Positions 61,101-64,000 of a stretch of 64,000 bases of DNA are shown here, piece after piece. Position 1 is the first letter of the stretch. Every line of letters starts with the position of its first letter. A program made the position numbers and the translations under genes. Origin of the DNA: Gavia stellata (Eukaryota > Chordata > Aves > Gaviiformes > Gaviidae); NCBI RefSeq assembly GCF_030936135.1, contig NC_082594.1, positions 18,067,553-18,131,552 on the forward strand, read 5' to 3'. A model generated the notes under the pieces. It saw only the letters and a program-made list of their open reading frames with translations, did no database searches and was not told the DNA's origin.

Positions 61101-62739
61101 GCTAAACCCAGCATTTAAATCTCATCCTGACCATCCACTGCCGTATAGACTGGTCCAATTCTACTTCTGCTGACCTTAGGCACTGTAGGGACTTAAGAAA
61201 ATTCCCAGTTAGAGATGCTCTCCGCCTTTCTGAACATTGCCCCTGCTTTTGCGGTAAGGCCTGATTCAAGTCTTGCTAAAATCAGCCTATTGATTTCAGC
61301 GAGACCTGGACTCAGCTTCAAGTTTATGACAGGCCTTAAGCGGGCGCTGCAGATGGGTGGTATCATGTGTCCTGCTGCAATTTATTTATACTGTGCAAAT
61401 GGGACTCCCTGTGATACAATCACTCATCAAGTAAATGCTGTTATGCATCAGCTAAAGATCAAGAGGATCGCTGTTGTTTAAATCCTTGAATTGATTTAAA
61501 ATGTCCTTTCCTGAGCCAGTTGGCAATCACTAAGAAAATATGTCTGAAATCGAGGGTAAGCAGTAGTAAGGATACCCAGGTCAGCAAATAAAGCACAACT
61601 GTCTTGAAGGCTCAGGAAAAGAAGATTTTTTCTCCCTCAGGACTGAGATACTTGTACCACATAGCATTAAAGCTAAACCTCAGTTTGCCTTGGTCTCTTA
61701 CCTACAGTAAGGCCCCAAAATAATGCCAAACAGGCTTATCTCTATGCTGCCTGAAGAAGGCAATGCCCCATTCCTCTCCCCCTGAAATTTACCTTGCCTC
61801 ATACCCACTGGCTCTGAAAATTGAAATTCTTATTCAAAATAAGGTTGCTATGATATGGGTTGATTTAGGCATCCATCATAGAGAAGACGAGACCTGCCCT
61901 CATCTGTGCCCGACTGCATCCTGGTCCCCAGAGCCCAGTCTCCCTCCTGGAGGTCCCAGGAATCCCGGCATCCTGCCCACATCTCCTCTTGCTCTCCTGT
62001 CGTAAGCCACTGCTTTCCAGGCTGTGGCCTGTGGGCCTTAGGGATACGCGGAGTATTTCTGTTGGGTCTGCCAAAGATAACTCGGAGAAGTCAGCCTGCT
62101 CTTAAGTAACTTTTTATTTTCTATTTGTGCTCATAGAGAACTGCAAATCAGAGAAGTCTGGCTGCCAGCAGGCTGGTACAGTGTAAGCAAGACAAGGTTT
62201 GCAGGGAGAGGCAGCATCTTTTATTAGACCATCTGACATGATTAGTAAAAGCAAACGAGCTTTCAAGAATGAGGCCTTTCATCAGGTCAGATGAACAGCA
62301 GCAAAAGTTAAGCTTAACACAAGAGTTTCTCTTTTAAGGTGGAAGAAATAATCCAAATCTACAAGCAAAGAAATTCCACAGCTCCCTATAAAATCAGCAT
62401 CTCCTCAGCCACTGTCTTCTTGGACAAGAAATACAAATAGCAGTGTGTTTTCTCCTCTTCTCTTTTAAAATAAAACTACATCCACTTCCCCTGCACTTGC
62501 TCCTCTTTCTCCTTTGCAAGTTAGTCCACCACGGAAACCGTCTCTCCACCCTTCCCCGCCGCGATAAAGGATTCCTTACCTTCACTGTCCTGCCTTCCTG
62601 CCAAAATGTCTGCACCCACCATTGTTCCTACACCCAGCAAACAGACGGCAACAGCAAGAAAATGGATCAGCCTGTATCTTGCACGGAGAATGAACCATGA
62701 CAAAGCCATCAGTACAGGAATCCCAAAACAGTCCAGCAG
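54935..62739 (-). CDS. SLC35F2: SLC35F2 solute carrier, C-terminal five coding exons (partial gene)
   Basis: Five exons on the minus strand join with consistent phases: 62739-62580, 60884-60728, 59920-59868, 59196-59042 and 55153-54935. Together they encode about 247 residues. Key matches are [86 protein letters not shown] and FSGLYILSF. These identify SLC35F2 rather than its paralogue SLC35F1. About seven hydrophobic segments are visible out of about ten expected. The protein is a membrane transporter of the SLC35F / drug-metabolite transporter superfamily. Human SLC35F2 is known for uptake of the drug YM155 and has more recently been linked to queuine/queuosine import. The N-terminal roughly 125 residues (upstream exons) are beyond the right edge. 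The tail after LKLEEN is longer than I recall for human and ends VVVSTD. No frameshift or stop interrupts the joined frame. Confidence 0.96.
55154..59041 (-). other. SLC35F2: SLC35F2 last intron (3888 bp)
   Basis: Donor GTAAGT, acceptor CTGCCAG. It contains pyrimidine-rich runs on the plus strand (56,738-56,830) and an A-tract near 57,110. A 165-codon plus-strand frame (55987-56484) has no recognisable domain. No alternative exon recognised. Confidence 0.85.
56738..56830. repeat. Pyrimidine-rich simple tract
   Basis: Two T-rich blocks (CTTTTCTTTTTTTTTTTCTT and CCTCTTTTTTTTTTTTTTTC) flank a short GGGGAGGG-containing spacer. A low-complexity sequence in the last SLC35F2 intron. Confidence 0.7.
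59042..59196 (-). CDS. SLC35F2: SLC35F2 internal exon (155 bp)
   Basis: Acceptor TTGTTTTACAG ends at 59197. Two bases complete an Ala codon, then [20 protein letters not shown] and [20 protein letters not shown] follow to ...FFYK, and a canonical donor (AAG|GTAAGT). It encodes two membrane helices and the conserved [13 protein letters not shown] loop and helix of the SLC35F family. Confidence 0.96.
59197..60727 (-). other. SLC35F2: SLC35F2 two short introns around the mini-exon
   Basis: Introns 59197-59867 (671 bp, GTATGT...ACAG) and 59921-60727 (807 bp, GTAAGG...CTAG) flank the 53-bp exon. They are AT-rich with no other features recognised. Confidence 0.85.
59868..59920 (-). CDS. SLC35F2: SLC35F2 internal mini-exon (53 bp)
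   Basis: Acceptor TTCTCTAACTCTAG ends at 59921 and the donor is ATTG|GTATGT. It encodes [17 protein letters not shown] plus split codons at both ends (phase 2 in, phase 1 out), a hydrophilic loop between two helices. It corresponds to the human IVEYKDI...WDWKI segment. Confidence 0.94.
60728..60884 (-). CDS. SLC35F2: SLC35F2 internal exon (157 bp)
   Basis: Acceptor TTTCTGTACAG ends at 60885 and the donor is CAGCT|GTAAGG. It encodes [20 protein letters not shown], then [20 protein letters not shown] and GTIISGLQ, with split codons at both ends. It contributes two membrane segments and the conserved EEYIVK..LSR..FLGM connector. Confidence 0.96.
61255..61330. repeat. Decayed old amniote-type repeat
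   Basis: GGCCTGATTCAAGTCTTGCT, AAAATCAGCCTATTGATTTC and AGCGAGACCTGGACTCAG follow an old reptile/bird repeat of the type 'cctgatcc...tgaagtcaatggg...cattgacttcaatgggctttggatcagg'. Related to the end of the copy at 1.46-1.73 kb. Confidence 0.4.
62185..62300 (-). repeat. Old amniote-type retroposon 3' end
   Basis: AAGACAAGG..., GCATCTTTTATTAGACCATC, GAGCTTTCAAGAATGAGGCC and TTTCATCAGGTC match, in reverse, a repeat common in turtles ('gaagagctctgtgtaagctcgaaagcttgtctc...ttggtccaataaaagatattacctcacc...ttgtct'). It is diverged, minus-oriented, and lies inside an SLC35F2 intron. The family name is not certain. Confidence 0.45.
62580..62739 (-). CDS. SLC35F2: SLC35F2 internal exon (160 bp), first in the window
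   Basis: Acceptor TTTCTCTGTACACACAG ends at 62740 and the donor is GAAG|GTAAGG. It starts in phase 0 with [18 protein letters not shown] and continues through [18 protein letters not shown]. It encodes two helices. The preceding exon (expected to end with a 'YQYTTLTS'-type sequence) was not found between here and the right edge. Confidence 0.95.
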
Positions 62740-64000
62740 CTGTGTGTACAGAGAAATGGTTTGAATTAGAAACCCAGCCCAAATCTGGATTGCACTATCC
62801 TGAAAACGAATGTACAGGATTTTACTTTCCGTCGCTGTCAGATGTTAATGAAAGCCGCAAAGCAACCCAGTGGATTCGTTTCAAAGAGGGGTCAGACCTA
62901 CATTTTACCATGAAAAGCATTTTGCAAGTGAAGGAGGAGCTGGGGGTCCACTCCCTCCTGGTAGGAAGGCACTGATCTAGAAACTCTTCTAATGATGGAT
63001 CTAATTAATCTTTGCAGCTTCACAAATGAATGCTAGGATGTTGCTCTGAAAGCACGTTGCTCCCCATGACACCAATACAAGGAGACAGTTCACTGACATT
63101 TCCTTTTCTCCCCAGCAGGTTTTGTCTAGCTTGTTTTTTCACTCCTCCTCAAATTTATAATTAGAATTTAGGGGTCCATGTACACAAAGTAAAAAACTGA
63201 AACTATTAAAGGATACAAGCGATCTGTTTTTACATCAAAGTGAATAGGGCAAGAATCTGACCCTGCAGTTTTGGTTTTGATTTTATTTTCCCCAAGTGGA
63301 TCCTACTGAAGAAAAAAAAAAAAAAAAAGGTAGATGAGCTGCAAGCCACGTGCAAAATTGGTAGGAAGAAGACAGGAATAGAAGAACAGCTTTCCTAAAG
63401 TCACCTTCCCATTCTTCCAACTTCCCACAAAATCAATGCAATCCACCAGTGCATTTTCATTACCCTGTTAGAGCTGACTCTCAATTAGTCAGAAGCAGGT
63501 AACCCACTTTAATTCACCCATGCTCCAGCAGCAGAGACACACAAGGCAGCTGCAGTTTTGAAGCACTTTGGATGTGTTTGCAGACACTACCCCGAGCAGA
63601 CTTAATAGCTTCAAGGATGTCTGCATGCCATGACAAGCAGTGACATCAACTTCTTTCCTTTCTTCATTATACTCTGTGTGTTCCTAAAATCTTATGTATC
63701 TTTGCATTGTTAGACCCACCCATCTTCTACCCAATTCTCCATTATTACAGAAAAAATCAAGACTTAGCTGTGTACTCAATACAGAAAAATACATTGTAGC
63801 ACAAGATGGTCATAATGTTCCAGAATAACCAAATAATACAAAGAACATTGAGCTAATCATAATTGGTTTAATATTCAATTCAACAAAATAGACTTTGTTT
63901 CTGAATTTGTCTGGGGAAAAAAGAGGCGTATTTTCTGACCTGCCTCAGTAGAGTGCCATGAGAATATATAAGGGAAGAGTCTACAGTAGAACATACAGTC
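62740..64000 (-). other. SLC35F2: SLC35F2 upstream intron, runs off the right edge
   Basis: Upstream of the acceptor at 62740. An A-tract occurs at about 63,311-63,328. No further SLC35F2 exon was found on the minus strand before the window ends. Confidence 0.7.

Larger units (their letters stand above)
60885..62579 (-). other. SLC35F2: SLC35F2 intron (1695 bp) with old repeats
   Basis: Donor GTAAGG, acceptor GTACAG. It contains two decayed amniote-type repeats listed separately (about 61,255-61,330 and 62,185-62,300). Confidence 0.85.

Noticed and set aside
1..64000. CRISPR array, bacterial operons, tRNA or rRNA genes
   Set aside because: No regularly spaced identical repeats, no operon-like dense coding and no cloverleaf or rRNA signature was noticed. 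The window is vertebrate nuclear DNA.
62740..64000. Upstream SLC35F2 exon in the right-hand end
   Set aside because: No minus-strand frame resembling the conserved segment before [10 protein letters not shown] was found. The remaining exons lie beyond the edge.

Overview
The window looks like nuclear DNA from a bird. It carries many 5'-truncated CR1 LINE fragments, including a stretch of CR1 reverse-transcriptase C-terminus, an LTR that starts TG, ends CA and has a perfect 5-bp target duplication, widely spaced spliced coding exons, and long AT-moderate intergenic DNA. Two genes are recognisable and both read on the minus strand. They are SLN (sarcolipin, a 31-codon gene near 5.7 kb) and the 3' five coding exons of SLC35F2 (54.9-62.7 kb). 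The SLN-SLC35F2 order and orientation match, as far as I recall, the human chromosome 11q22.3 neighbourhood (ELMOD1 - SLN - SLC35F2 - RAB39A). This supports orthology of both calls.

Layout. 1-5.2 kb: intergenic, with a decayed old amniote-type repeat (about 1.46-1.73 kb), a CR1 fragment (2.2-2.9 kb) and a short, very CpG-dense island (about 4.7-4.84 kb) downstream of SLN. 5.2-5.97 kb: SLN coding exon, with a poly-A signal, a candidate splice acceptor and a TATA-like element. 6-53.8 kb: about 48 kb without a recognisable gene. It holds CR1 pieces at 14.0, 31.5, 33.6, 41.2-41.95 and 47.5-48.0 kb, an LTR-like element ending near 26.78 kb, and a 1139-bp solo LTR at 52.3-53.5 kb that carries an internal minisatellite. 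53.8-64 kb: SLC35F2 3' UTR, five coding exons and their introns. The first roughly one third of the protein lies beyond the right edge.

The two genes are functionally unrelated. Sarcolipin is a single-pass micropeptide regulator of the SERCA calcium pump in muscle. SLC35F2 is a multi-pass solute carrier of the drug/metabolite transporter superfamily. The most rewarding observations are the intact SLN micro-gene (easily missed because of its size), the precisely delimited solo LTR whose minisatellite creates long spurious reading frames, a hairpin-forming old repeat inside the SLC35F2 3' UTR, and several very old amniote-type repeats. I found no credible novel protein-coding system. Most open reading frames of 60-250 codons here look like chance or repeat-derived frames.
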